Below are positions 45,308 through 56,000 of a stretch of DNA of 64,000 nucleotides, in pieces (position 1 is the first letter of the stretch; every line of letters starts with the position of its first letter). This DNA comes from Gymnopus androsaceus JB14 (lineage: Eukaryota; Basidiomycota; Agaricomycetes; Agaricales; Omphalotaceae): NCBI GenBank assembly GCA_009733575.1, contig ML769617.1, forward strand, positions 46,827 to 110,826, written 5' to 3'. Under the pieces are notes generated by a model. It did no database searches. It was not told the origin of the DNA and worked only from the letters and a program-made list of their open reading frames with translations. Both the position numbers and the translations under genes were made by a program.

Positions 45308-45538
45308 CCTGCAATCCTACTTGGAAGCGACCGCACTCTAAAAGAGGTTGTGCAATGACGCTGAAAGAAAAGATTGGAAAGTAAAGGTAAAAGCGTAAAG
45401 AAAGAAGAAAGAGAAAGAAGGTGCCACTGCTTCCGACGTTTCCGTTTCCGAGTCGCGAGGCAACGACGTGAATTCGGCAACAAATAAATATAAATGACTT
45501 GTTATTCATTTTTCCAAGTTCGTTGAATAACTAACTGA

Positions 45539-46812
45539 CTACATACAATTCTGAAAATCTGACCGCTGTATCACCAGCAAGTATACTAGTAGAAAGATAT
45601 TCACGATATCCTTGGCACAAGACTGCCAGCCAGGCAAAGCGAGAGAAATTGGGATCTGACCAGTAGAGGTACTGCCCGTAAATGAAGATAAATATTCAGT
45701 TGGGCACGGTCGTATTGTCGCCAATATCCTGCAACTGCTCGTGGTCTCTGGCTCCTGCCCGCTCCTACTCGTCATCGAAACATCATCCGCCATCATATTT
45801 CCTCCCTTCACCAGAACTAGCCTGATTGGTCCGTGAACCTCCACATCCTTCTGCTCTTCAACCCCCGACATGACATCCTCATCAGCATCAGCTACAGGCT
45901 TAATCGCTTCCGCGAGTGAATCCGCTGTCGCGTCGTTCTTCACTGCCTCTGTGGAAGGTAGATGCCCCTGACCTTCAACGGGATGAACGAGCGGAGCAGA
46001 AGTAAACGGCGCAGGAAGAGTTTCCGCCTTTATCGTCGCATTGGCATCTACACTCGTCGCACTGCCAGCTCCATTGCATCCCAAGTGACAAAGGTTTTTC
46101 CCTTTCCTTTGCCTTACTCTTCGAACTCGAGCTAGTAGTTGTTTTGAAGTTGATTATACTGGTACTGGATTGGCCTTGCTGAGCACTTGCGGAAACAGAA
46201 GCGGATCCTGCTTTGCCTTGGCCTCGGTAGACTGTGAATGGGGATGTAAGATTCACACAAGTAAAACGAGCAAATACACTCAAACTCACCTTGAAGCTCC
46301 GCAGATAATGGCTCGACCAAATCTCCCAGTTCGCACAACTCTAATGCTCTGAGAACGTCTGAAGCGGCGATGCTTTTGTGTTGTTTGGATTGGGCGACAT
46401 CGTGTGCACTACGGAGGTAGATTAAAACAAATAGAAACGCGAAAAATCCACGGCCACTCGCGTCGCAGCTACAGAAAACGAAATCAGAAAACATGTACAC
46501 AACTCGTTCGCTGTGCTCACCTAGATAATTGACAAATGCGGTAGAACCCTTCACCAAGGGACAATAAAACTTCTTTTTGAAGTTTCGTGTTATCTGGTAC
46601 CTGTAACGGTCTAAGTCTTGTTGAGCGAACAGACTGAATGGCTTACAGCAGACTTTGCGATCTTGGTGACAAGATCTTTAGGAAGTTCAAAATTATCAAG
46701 ACCTTCTGAGATGAGATCTTGTTGCTGCGGGACCGTTAAGTATAGTTGGAAAAAAAAAGGTGAGAGGTGTTCCAACCTGTTGTGCGGAAAGAGGAACTTC
46801 TTTGCGAGGCAT
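45539..46812 (-). CDS. DPB4-like histone-fold protein (DNA polymerase epsilon / chromatin complex subunit)
   Basis: Histone-fold partner expected in DNA polymerase epsilon and ISW2/CHRAC-like remodelling complexes. ATG 46812 gives MPRKEVPLSAQQD. The fold reads LPKDLVTKIAKSA, VPDNTKLQKE, KGSTAFVNYL, AHDVAQSKQHKSIAASDVLR and ALELCELGDLVEPL. A Ser/Ala-rich then acidic tail follows; an intron with GTAAGG...TGTAG ends joins SSSSK to NANATIKAETLPAPFTSAPL. The extreme C-terminus (stop near 45539) may include an unrecognised intron because the last residues are unusually hydrophobic. Confidence 0.75.
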
Positions 46813-46884
46813 CAAGATGGGAGTGAGAAAGAGAAAGTAAATTAGACGCGCGCGCATACTTACAAAAAATAGGTTAGGTTCAGA

Positions 46885-47455
46885 CTATGTAAAGCTTTCA
46901 TCCTCAACATCGCCTTCATCCGTGTCATCTTCGTCCGAATTCTCGTCTAAATCTTCCATACTCGCATCCAAATCCTGCGCAGAGTCGTTCTCACGTCGTC
47001 TTCTAACATTGAAGGTGGGCCAGCTGATTCAGAATCTGAAGAATCAGACTCCTCGTCGTCTTCTTCAGCCTGTATTAAAGCAATTAAGCAAACCAGTAAA
47101 TAACCGAAATAAACGACCGCGTACGTCGTTCTTCTCCTCTGCAACAGTAAGCGTTTTCCCAATCGGAACCAGAAATGAAAAGCCTCGTTGTTGTATCGCC
47201 ATACTCTGCGCCTTTATTCAGGAAATTCCGACAAATAATAATCTAAATACGCACTAGTTCCTCTAATTCACTCTCCTCATCACTCAAATCATCCATTTCG
47301 CGTTGCAAGTTTCGCCAGGCATGCAAACGGGTATAACTTCCAGGCGGATCTGTTGGATTTGCTTTGGGGCGTGGTAATACGTGAGAAGGTGTATCGGGTA
47401 GGAGATGAGGAAATATTGGTTCGCGGGGGATTAGAGTTGGTGTGGCTACAGACAT
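46885..47455 (-). CDS. APC15-like anaphase-promoting complex subunit
   Basis: Probable homologue of APC15/Mnd2, a small subunit that promotes mitotic checkpoint complex turnover on the APC/C. ATG 47455 gives MSVATPTLIPREPIFPHLLP, then RLHAWRNLQREMDDLSDEE. A spliced exon reads GFSFLVPIGKTLTVAEEKND, where VPIGK is the family core motif. The acidic tail (AEEDDEESDSSDSESAGPPS) continues, and the best ending, DLDENSDEDDTDEGDVEDES, lies in another frame. Reaching it requires removing 20 bases (46975-46994) that begin GTGAGA and end GCAG, or a one-base indel. Without this the protein ends at 46947. Family assignment rests on motif and acidic layout. Confidence 0.6.
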
Positions 47456-48106
47456 GGAAGTGGAGAGCAAGTGGAATCACTACCAAAGATTTTAGCGCCC
47501 GCTCGTTCTCCTAAACCATCATGAACGCCATAAACTAGAATCTCTTCGCATTGACTGTCTTTCTCGTCTAGAACATCTCCGAAATTCCAATTTCTTCAGT
47601 GGATATTTCTTCTCGGGTTCCAAGCCGCTTCAATCTCCAGAACAAGTTGCACAAATTTTTCGTGGACGTATCAGGAAACCTTTCCAAATATGATAAAGCA
47701 ATCGCAGACATAGACCGCATGTTACACAGTCTGAAGAATGCCCGTTATGAGCTGCGGCACTGTGCCGCTGGTGTGGGGTATTGGTTTCGGCTCCCGTGAA
47801 AACTAATTGCGATGTTGACCAAACTCATTCACGACCATTCAAAGCATTGCCCAGGACTTATACTCTCTCTCCATGTTATTCTTTGGGTCTTCTCCTTCTG
47901 GAGAAATCATCAAGGCACCTGCTACGTCGACTTCCAGCGCTAGAAACATAAATTATCTACTGTAACAGGCTTCTCGGTCGACAATGCTCCTACGTCTACC
48001 GCCTTATAGATGACCTATCAAGTATCGAAAGATCTCGAACTTGTTTTCACATTCCATCATTCCAGCTTTCCATGTACTTCCACTTCACATACGAGGTTAG
48101 CACGAA
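47456..48106. other. intergenic, possible F-box-type N-terminal fragment on the plus strand
   Basis: A frame at 47599-47799 contains KYDKAIADIDRMLHSLKNAR, a heptad pattern like the coiled coil that precedes many agaricomycete F-boxes. No F-box follows and the frame ends soon after. Treated as a fragment at most. Confidence 0.3.
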
Positions 48107-48915
48107 TCACCCCTCCATCCTACCCCTTGCCTCGACATCCGCAAATGATACGCCTATGCCAAGTTTAACCCGCTCGTCTTCAGTTAAGCCTTCTTGCCCC
48201 CCTTCGAGAATGACTTTCTTCCCCAAATACCAAACCCCATCTGCCCGCGGATTGTCAAAGTAATGGAGCATGACGGAAAGATAGTGATTGCCATTGTTAT
48301 CCACAGGAGCAACCATGTCGATGGCATGATTGACGCTTCCTAAATCCCAGTTAGAAGGAACCATTGTGTGGAAGTCAAATCGTCGCAAATTTTGGTATGT
48401 TCGCTCCAATTCAGGAGTGAGCGGCGAAGGATTTGGAGACTCCTTTGAAGCTTCCCGTCAACTGACCTCTCTCAAACGTTCCTTCAACATTGTCCCACGA
48501 CGGATGCATGTTTTGAGGAACTGATAGGGTGAAATGACCGGGGTGGAGAGCGTCATTTGAAGGTTGTAATCATCCTCATCATGCATGGCAACAATGACAT
48601 AGGTTCCAAGCATCCTTTCCAGAGAAAGTTCTTTCTCAAGGTAGGGCTGGATAGGGTTCTAAGCGAAGAGGACGTGAGTTTGATAGGTTTTACCTTGCCA
48701 AATCCAAATCCTCTGCTTTTCTGTATCCCACCACTTGGGATGATGTCCTCCATAAACTGCGTACGGGTAAATTTTGATTTTGGAGGATTTGTCCGGGGGG
48801 GTGGGTAGTTTGTTGGGCGGTTCGTTGCCCAATAGAGCGGAAGATAATACACTGCCCATGGACACGATGGAAGGGTGACGATGAATGAAGAGGTGCAGAG
48901 AAGCAATGAATTCAT
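48107..48915 (-). pseudogene. decayed gene for a secreted-type protein of unknown family
   Basis: The start at 48915 reads MNSLLLCTSSFIVTLPS, signal-peptide-like. Coding-like segments follow in order but in different frames: KIKIYPYAVYGGHHPKWWDT, IWIWQGKTYQTHVLFA, a TAG, then NPIQPYLEKELSLERMLGTY. Next are LHPGHFTLSVPQNMHPSWDN, ELERTYQNLRRFDFHTMVPS and NHAIDMVAPVDNNGNHYLSV with RADGVWYLGKKVILEGGQEG. At least one in-frame stop and three frame changes separate them, and none has a good intron. The last exon-like block (48107-48409) is intact. Function unknown. Confidence 0.65.
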
Positions 48916-50179
48916 ATTGAATTTATATGAGTATGGCTAATCCAAAGCCGTGTGCATCAGGCATGACACTTTTTGAGAATTTCGAGAATACTGGTGACAT
49001 GTGTCCTGTGTCTTGTTGTGTCTGAATTAATCGAGACCCATAACGTACTACTCATGTCAATGTCACCAATGCCATCCGCTGACTCCAAGGTACTATGGTT
49101 AGCATGGATAGTCTGAACATCACATTGTGAAACGACCAGCGAAAATATGAAGATTTTGAGTAGACCATTTGATTTCTAATGATTTAAAACCCCCAGAATA
49201 GAATCCTTACATTTTTCCTGAATTTACTTGTTGCGTCAGGCGTCACCTGAGCAAAAACTGGGATAGTCTGAATTTTGATTGCTGCTGTCACTCATCTGTC
49301 ATGTATGGCAGAGTGGCTCAGTCGCAAGCACTTGTGGTAATAAATCCTGACAAGGCACTTATTGTTTGTCAAGAAGCAAGTGTCAAGTGCACGGTACAAG
49401 TGGTTGTCATGCCAGAGCTCTCTCTTTCCGAGTCACCATTTTGTTTCTCGATCAACCAGTTCTTTGTATTTTCATTGTAAAACTTGGATCTAACCCTCTC
49501 TCAGCATACTTTACCATTGGAACACCTTACCTCAGCTTTCCCAATTCATATATCCAATGTTCCTGAAGATTGATGGGTGTATGCAACCCAAAGTTTTCAT
49601 TGTCAATTTTAGTATACACTTTCAGCTTTGATTAAAGTCCTAAAAAGTACTTAGTCCCAATCATTACTATCTAATTAGTCTATAAAATAATCCTTGCAGG
49701 CACCTGATAGCAAGAAAGGCATAAAATGAATGTTTTTTGAAAGTTGAGACTATCTATGTTCCAGCCTATCCATGACAACCATAGTACCTACTATACAGAG
49801 TTTGCATTGAACATGGTCACCACAAGCATCGGAAGTATACATTTTGTCAAGGCAAAGCAGGTCTTGATTTGATTTTCTGCAAGCTCATTCATAGAAGGCT
49901 TTCTTCACTCAGAGAGGCTTTGCAAGATTCATGCCAGATATCTATCCTCATTTTGGTTTTGTAGTACCACTTGTGTAGTCATAATTTTACTTCTTGAAGT
50001 TTGTTTATTTTCTGAGTGGTATATCATGCTATACTGTGACTACATACTAGCTATTCCTCCCATCCTTTATCAGAGGCATTTGTGTCTGTGATGGATAAAA
50101 TGGGTATCTTGCACAAGGTAAAACTTATTGTTAAGGATATCAGTCTATGAGCTTGGCTTGTTTTGGCTAGTTACATCAC
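48916..50179. other. AT-rich intergenic region
   Basis: No gene was seen. The right part may be the far 5' end of the decayed hAT transposase that follows, but no motif is readable there. Confidence 0.4.
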
Positions 50180-52476
50180 ATCCAATAACACTCAGAACAA
50201 TGACACATTCATGGCCACATTTTCAAGAATTCTCTGTTATTGTGGTGTACATGCAGAGTGGGATCCTCATGAGCATTGTATATGGTAAGCTAGCACTAAT
50301 CTCTTGATTCCCTTCTTATTGAATCAACAAGTCTTACACATCTGTTTGACCAAGATGTGTTGCACATTGTATTGTCAATCTTGCATGTAAAGCAATGCTT
50401 TCTGAACTTGGAATCCTCAGGAATGGTGTTATTGCCTGTTTTCATTCCCTTGTGAAGATGGTGAGTATTGTATTGTCCAGATAGACAATAAATGTCCTTC
50501 TGTTGCATTTGTATTAGATACAGGGTTCTGAACTTTGAAATACTCATTTCATGCAGCATGCTAAAGACATGGTTAAGAAAGATCTCCAGTTTATTCTTGA
50601 TGTTGATATCCACTGGTCATCATTGATCAACATATGCAATGGTAGATTGGGCATCCATTGGTAAGGCAGGCTTGTCTATACTCTTTCCCATGCTGGAGCC
50701 CCAGACACAGATCTTGTTGACAAATTCAATTACAATTGTAGGTTTTGTATTATTCTACAAATTACTACAGCTGTAAGTACCATCAATTATTAATACCATT
50801 ATACAGTATGGCGCGCAAAATTCGGGCCCGCCTCTGCTTCCCTACCCTCCCTCGTTGCGCTCGGGGGGTCCCCCGGGCCGGGAAGTCGTCAGCGGGCACC
50901 CTAAAGCCTCGTTTGCGCTTATTTTGATAGGCGGGAGCCCCTTACCTAACCTCAACCCCTAACCGCTAACCCAGCACGTTTGGCAATAAAAAAAACACAA
51001 CCTAATTAATGTTTTTACATTGGGGATTGAACACTCGCCGCTACTACGTACAGCTTACCTCACCTGTCAGAGACGCCAACAAGAATACTGTTATGCCATC
51101 AGGCGCATGGAAGCCATGAATGTAATTGAAATATATTACATCACTGTTGCTACATGTATTTACAACTGTAAGTAATTTGTAGAATAATTAAAAACCTACG
51201 ACTGTAATCATTTATCAACAATCCTGGTGTTCTAGGTTGCATGCTGATACTTGTTTTTGCATATGTGATTTCAAGTTTTTTCATGTTGGATGATTTCCAT
51301 GAAATGACACCAACATACTTGCCAGCAGAAAATGATTGGGAACTTCTTGAAGGGGTGAAAGCTGCATTAGATGTATGAATATGTTTCAGTCTTGACAATT
51401 TGCTACTCAGTTTCTAACATCCTCTTCAGGTGCCTCATCTCTTACAACAATGCCTATCTGCAGAGAAGACATTGACTCTTTGTGATTTCATCCCTGCATT
51501 TGAGGCCATTTTTGGAAAATGGGAGGCCTTGCGTCAGGAATATCCATACATCAGAACTGCTATATCAGCTGGAATGGACAAGCTTGAGGACCATATAAAT
51601 GTTATCTAGGGAATTTCTGCATACACATTGGCAATGGGTTAGTTCTCAGTTCCCAGAGCAATAACACTTAATCATGTCTCATAGCTGTTGACCGAAACTG
51701 ATGAAGCTAGAAGTTTATTAGTGATTTCACCAAGAGGAGTATGTCTCAGCAAAGAATTGCTTTGTGCAAGCGGTGATTATATCTGATATAATTTTTTAAT
51801 GCATTGACTCCTAACCATGTTCAATGGTGTAGGTGAACAAATACACAAATAATGTTGATCTCGATGATGGCACTGCTGCTGGGACAAACCTGACTCTCGC
51901 GAGCTCCACTCCAACAACGTTTTTCATGCCACCGGTAGGCTGAATGCAAGGAGCCGGAATCGTTAATGTTGTGGGCCGATTGAATGCTTCAAGGCTCGTC
52001 AGGAACTTCTGACTCCAATAACAAGTGTACTGCAGAACAACAAGTGGGTCAGTATCTTGCTGAGAGCTCCTCGGCCCCTTCGAGCTTGGCCTACTGCCAG
52101 GTAAGCAAGATGGAACTATGATTAATCAATATTGACATAAGTGATCCAGGAAAACAATACTTGATATCCTGCTATTTACAGATTGGCAATGGATATTCTT
52201 CCAATCCAAGGCACTTCTGAGTGTATTCTCTTTTCCACTGGAGAGACTAACACCAATCAACATGGTCAACTCAGTGCTGACTCGATGATGCAAGCCTTGC
52301 AAGTCCTCAAATTCAGTATCAAATCAAAGGGAACGCTAAGTTTTTCACAAGGACTGACTCAAGCAGAGCAGCTTGAGTACCTTGAGTCCCTAACTGATGA
52401 TATGTTTGCAGTACCCACCGATATGAGGGCATACATCGAAAGTTTGCAGAGTTTCAAAACCTTTGTCACATATTAA
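50180..52476 (+). pseudogene. decayed hAT-superfamily transposase
   Basis: Family segments occur in order but with stops and frame changes. NNDTFMATFSRILCYCG is followed by RCVAHCIVNLACKAMLSELG, the block after the first catalytic Asp. LQFILDVDIHWSSLINICN contains the conserved WSS. Then come PTYLPAENDWELLEGVKAAL, CDFIPAFEAIFGKWEALRQE and AISAGMDKLEDHINVI. The C-terminal dimerisation region LAMDILPIQGTSECILFSTG with SADSMMQALQVLKFSIK is open at 52183-52476. A GC-rich insert interrupts the gene at about 50800-51120. Element termini were not found. Confidence 0.8.
50800..51120. mobile_element. GC-rich insertion inside the hAT remnant, possibly SINE-like
   Basis: Composition changes sharply from AT-rich to GC-rich (around GCCCGCCTCTGC and CCCCCGGGCCGGG). 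It lies between two transposase blocks that are normally adjacent. On the minus strand it contains GTTCAATCCCC, close to a pol III B box (GWTCRANNC). No matching A box, poly-A/T tail or target duplication could be confirmed. Confidence 0.35.
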
Positions 52477-53063
52477 TATATTAATATACCTAATATAGTA
52501 CAATGTCACTGCATGCCAGGCCGGTTAACTATTTTAGTATGTCATGTCATTTATATGCCGAAGTCAATTACGAGTCATTTTGTGCCGTGTCATGCTTTAG
52601 AAACACTACATGTAACCAAGGCTACGGGAATTTCACCAGTCGTCAAATGGTGGGAACATGACAGTTGTCAAACGTCAAAGCGGTCAGAGTCCTTATTCAA
52701 ATTGCCTATGTTTGGAATCTTACTTTAGGACTCGAGCCGCGGCAGACAGCAGTAACAGGACACAATCTGCAACAACCATACAAAAAAGTGATATGAGGAG
52801 CAAGGTTGATCACTTTAGGACCTATGGGTACTTATTGAAAGCGAAATCACTGTCAGTGTCACTGATCGATGATCGATGAACGTTTGAACGTTGAAAATGA
52901 ACCACATGCTCAACATTAAGAGGTATATAAACAGCTACAAGATAGCCTTCTTGTCGCCCACATCATACTACTGATCGGTAAGTATTTGCTGAATACTTAT
53001 TGTCTCTTGACATTTAGTGCATCCTTTGGTTGAGCTAGACGCTGTATTGATAACAAAAAAATC
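52477..53063. other. promoter region of the NACHT-WD40 gene
   Basis: About 590 bases between the hAT remnant and the ATG at 53064. It contains a TATA box at 52923-52930 (TATATAAA) and little else. The leader between TATA and ATG may hold an intron (GTAAGT at 52979). Confidence 0.5.
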
Positions 53064-56000
53064 ATGGGAAAACTTCATAATCCTTTCAAACGTGGCAAAA
53101 AAAATCGTAACACAGGTAGTGCAGCACAATTTGAGCAGAATCCAAGAGGCTCACAATTAAACATTTCTCCCATTGCAGAGTCTACTCAAGGATCTCAGGA
53201 CCAAGGTCCTGTACTTAGTCCCAGAGTGTCACTATCACATGTTTCTACACCAGCAGAGCCAACTCAAGGATTTCAAGGAAATCATAGCCCTTCAGATGTC
53301 ACTCAGATGGCAACTGGAATACATGTTGCTGGTGCTGCTCTTGAAAAAGGTCTCAAGGCAATGAAAGACTTTGCAGATTTGGTACCAGCAGCTCCAGGGC
53401 TAGGTCCTGCTATTGGAGTAGTTTGTGGGTGTATTGAAGTCTACCATGTAAGTTATCTATCATTACACATCAGTAAGTTGTTAATAATGAAACCCAATAA
53501 CTTTAGCAAGTCTCCAAGAATAAGCAAAGCATCAAAGATCTGGAAGAAGAACTAGTCACAAAAATTGAAGATTTGAAAAAATACAAGGATGATAGATATC
53601 AGAGGGGAAGTTTGTCCACAGAAACAGATAAAATCTTCCAGGATTTGACAGAGTATAATGCCTTTTTAAGAATTGGAAATTTTAAATTTGACACCATTCC
53701 TTTAGGAAATTGGAGAAGATCCATGGCAAGGTCTGCCCTGGTGAAAAAGAAACTCAGATTGCTCGCATGCTTGACAAATTGAGCAAGGTAGTTGAAGCAG
53801 AAAAAATTTCTGAAGAAATTGATGGATACTTCAAGGATATAAACAATGCATTTCATGATTGTGAGGTATGTACTTGAGGTTACAATGTGCTCCATGGAAA
53901 CTATACATTATAACTGAATCTCCAGAGGGAAATTCTGTTCCGAATTGAAAGAAGCACAAGTGATATGTCTCTGGTATGTCCATTTTGTTCCATGAAATTT
54001 CACTAAGCTGAAAAAATGAAAAGGACTACTTCCTGGATAAACTGAGTCCTTCCGATGAAGCTTTGCATGACTATGTGGATAACAAAGCTGTACCATGCAC
54101 CCCAGGAACACGGAAAAAAATTCTTCAAGACATTGAAGAATGGGTGCATACTTCCAATCAGCAAGTTTATTGGATGGGTGGTATGGCTGGCACAGGAAAA
54201 AGTACCATTGCTAAGTCAATCTGTGACAGGTTGGAGGAAGAGAAAATACTTGCAGGTACTTTCTTTTGTTCGCGAGGGATTCAGGCCTGTCGGGACCGTG
54301 CCAAGATCATTCCAACTATTGCCTATCAGCTTGCACAGTATTCCCGGACATTTGCTGAGACTCTTGAAAAAGAGTTGAAGAATGATCCAAAGCTTGCTAC
54401 CAAAAGCATTTCAAAACAAATGAATCTACTTTTAAAGCCCTGGAAGGCAGCTGTGGAAGCCAAAAGATTAAACTCCAGGACGGTTGTCATTGTCATTGAT
54501 GCTTTGGATGAATGCTTTGACATTGAGTCTGTCCTTGAGGAGTTGATTAAGGAAATCCAGAATGATAACATGCCACAAATGAAATTTATATTCACAAGCA
54601 GACCAGAGCAATCTGTGTATAGTCACTTCAAAGATTCCCCTACTTCTACAATTTTCCAGCTTGATGTGGAGGAAAGCCTAGTAGAAAGTGATATCAAACA
54701 CTTTCTGTCTCAAAAGCTGAAAGGCTATATTAATCCAGACCAAACTGCAAAGTTGGCCAAAATGTCTGGAAAGCTGTTTGTTTTTGCAGCCACACTTGTC
54801 AAATGGATCACCATGAATCTTAATTTTCGTGGTGACAGGCTAAAGGAGGCTTTGGATTTGGACCATACATTGAATAAGAAGGAGATTGGAGCATTGGATG
54901 CATTGGATGAATTGTATTCCAGTGTGATCAAAAAATCAATGGGAGCTCCCAACGAGAGAGAAAAAGAGAAATTTTTGAAAGTTCTGCACACCGTGATTAC
55001 TGTTAGCAACCCAGTATCTTGTAAGGTGATTGCCCAATTATCAGACCTGGAAGTTGGGCAGGTAGAGACATTCATCCTGTCTTTAGAGTCTGTTTTGTAT
55101 GTGTCAAAGGAAAATAATGCTGTATACAGTTTCCATGCATCATTTTCAGACTATTTGTTTGAGGAAGCCCGGGCAAATACCTTACACTGTCTAAAACAGC
55201 ATCATCATACACTATTGAGCAAACAATGTCTGGAAATAATGAACAAGAAGCTGAAATTCAACATGATCAACCTTCCTTCATCCTTCCTTCCAGACAGTGA
55301 GATTGCAGGAATTGAAACAAAGGTTAAGAATGAGATTGATGAATGCCTTGTTTATGCCTGCAAAGCATGGGTGTATCATTTTGCAGAATCAACAAAGGAT
55401 ATAGAAGTTCTATCAAATTTCATTGACTCAGCAGAGGTGGTACACTGGGTGGAAGCAATGAGTTTGTTAAGAATCATTAAGGATAAGGAGGGGGGCACCA
55501 AAAATTCATTGGCTCAATGTGTGGAAATGCTGGATGATTTACAGAAGGTATTTTTTCTGTTACATTAAGAGGATAAACATGAAATGACTTGTTTGGTAGA
55601 TTTTTAGTTCCTTGCCCAAACTTCAAGAAGATATTATCAATTTGAAGGCTGCAGTAGAAAATTTTCTGCTCAGTGTTGTAAATGGTATGACTCCACATTG
55701 GTATCTGAGTATTCTTCCATGGTGGTCAAAGAAACTTAAGACAACTAAAAAAATGTCAATGGGGGTGGGAGTTGTGAAACAAGTTGAAAGAATAATTGTC
55801 GCAGTGTGGGATGTACAATCAGCAGTTTCAAGCTTAAGTATATCCCCAAATGGAGAGGAAATTGTATATGGCTCATATTATGATAAGACAGTCAGGATAT
55901 GGAATGCAAAGACTGGAGAAGCCATTGGTGAGCCTCTTGAAGGCCACACTGATTGTGTGAACTCTGTTGCATTTTCTCCAGATGGAGAGAGAATTGTATC

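Noticed and set aside
49306..49337. tRNA-like A box (TGGCTCAGTCG) in an intergenic stretch
   Set aside because: No B box at proper distance and no cloverleaf pairing; could be part of an element terminus, but no partner was found.
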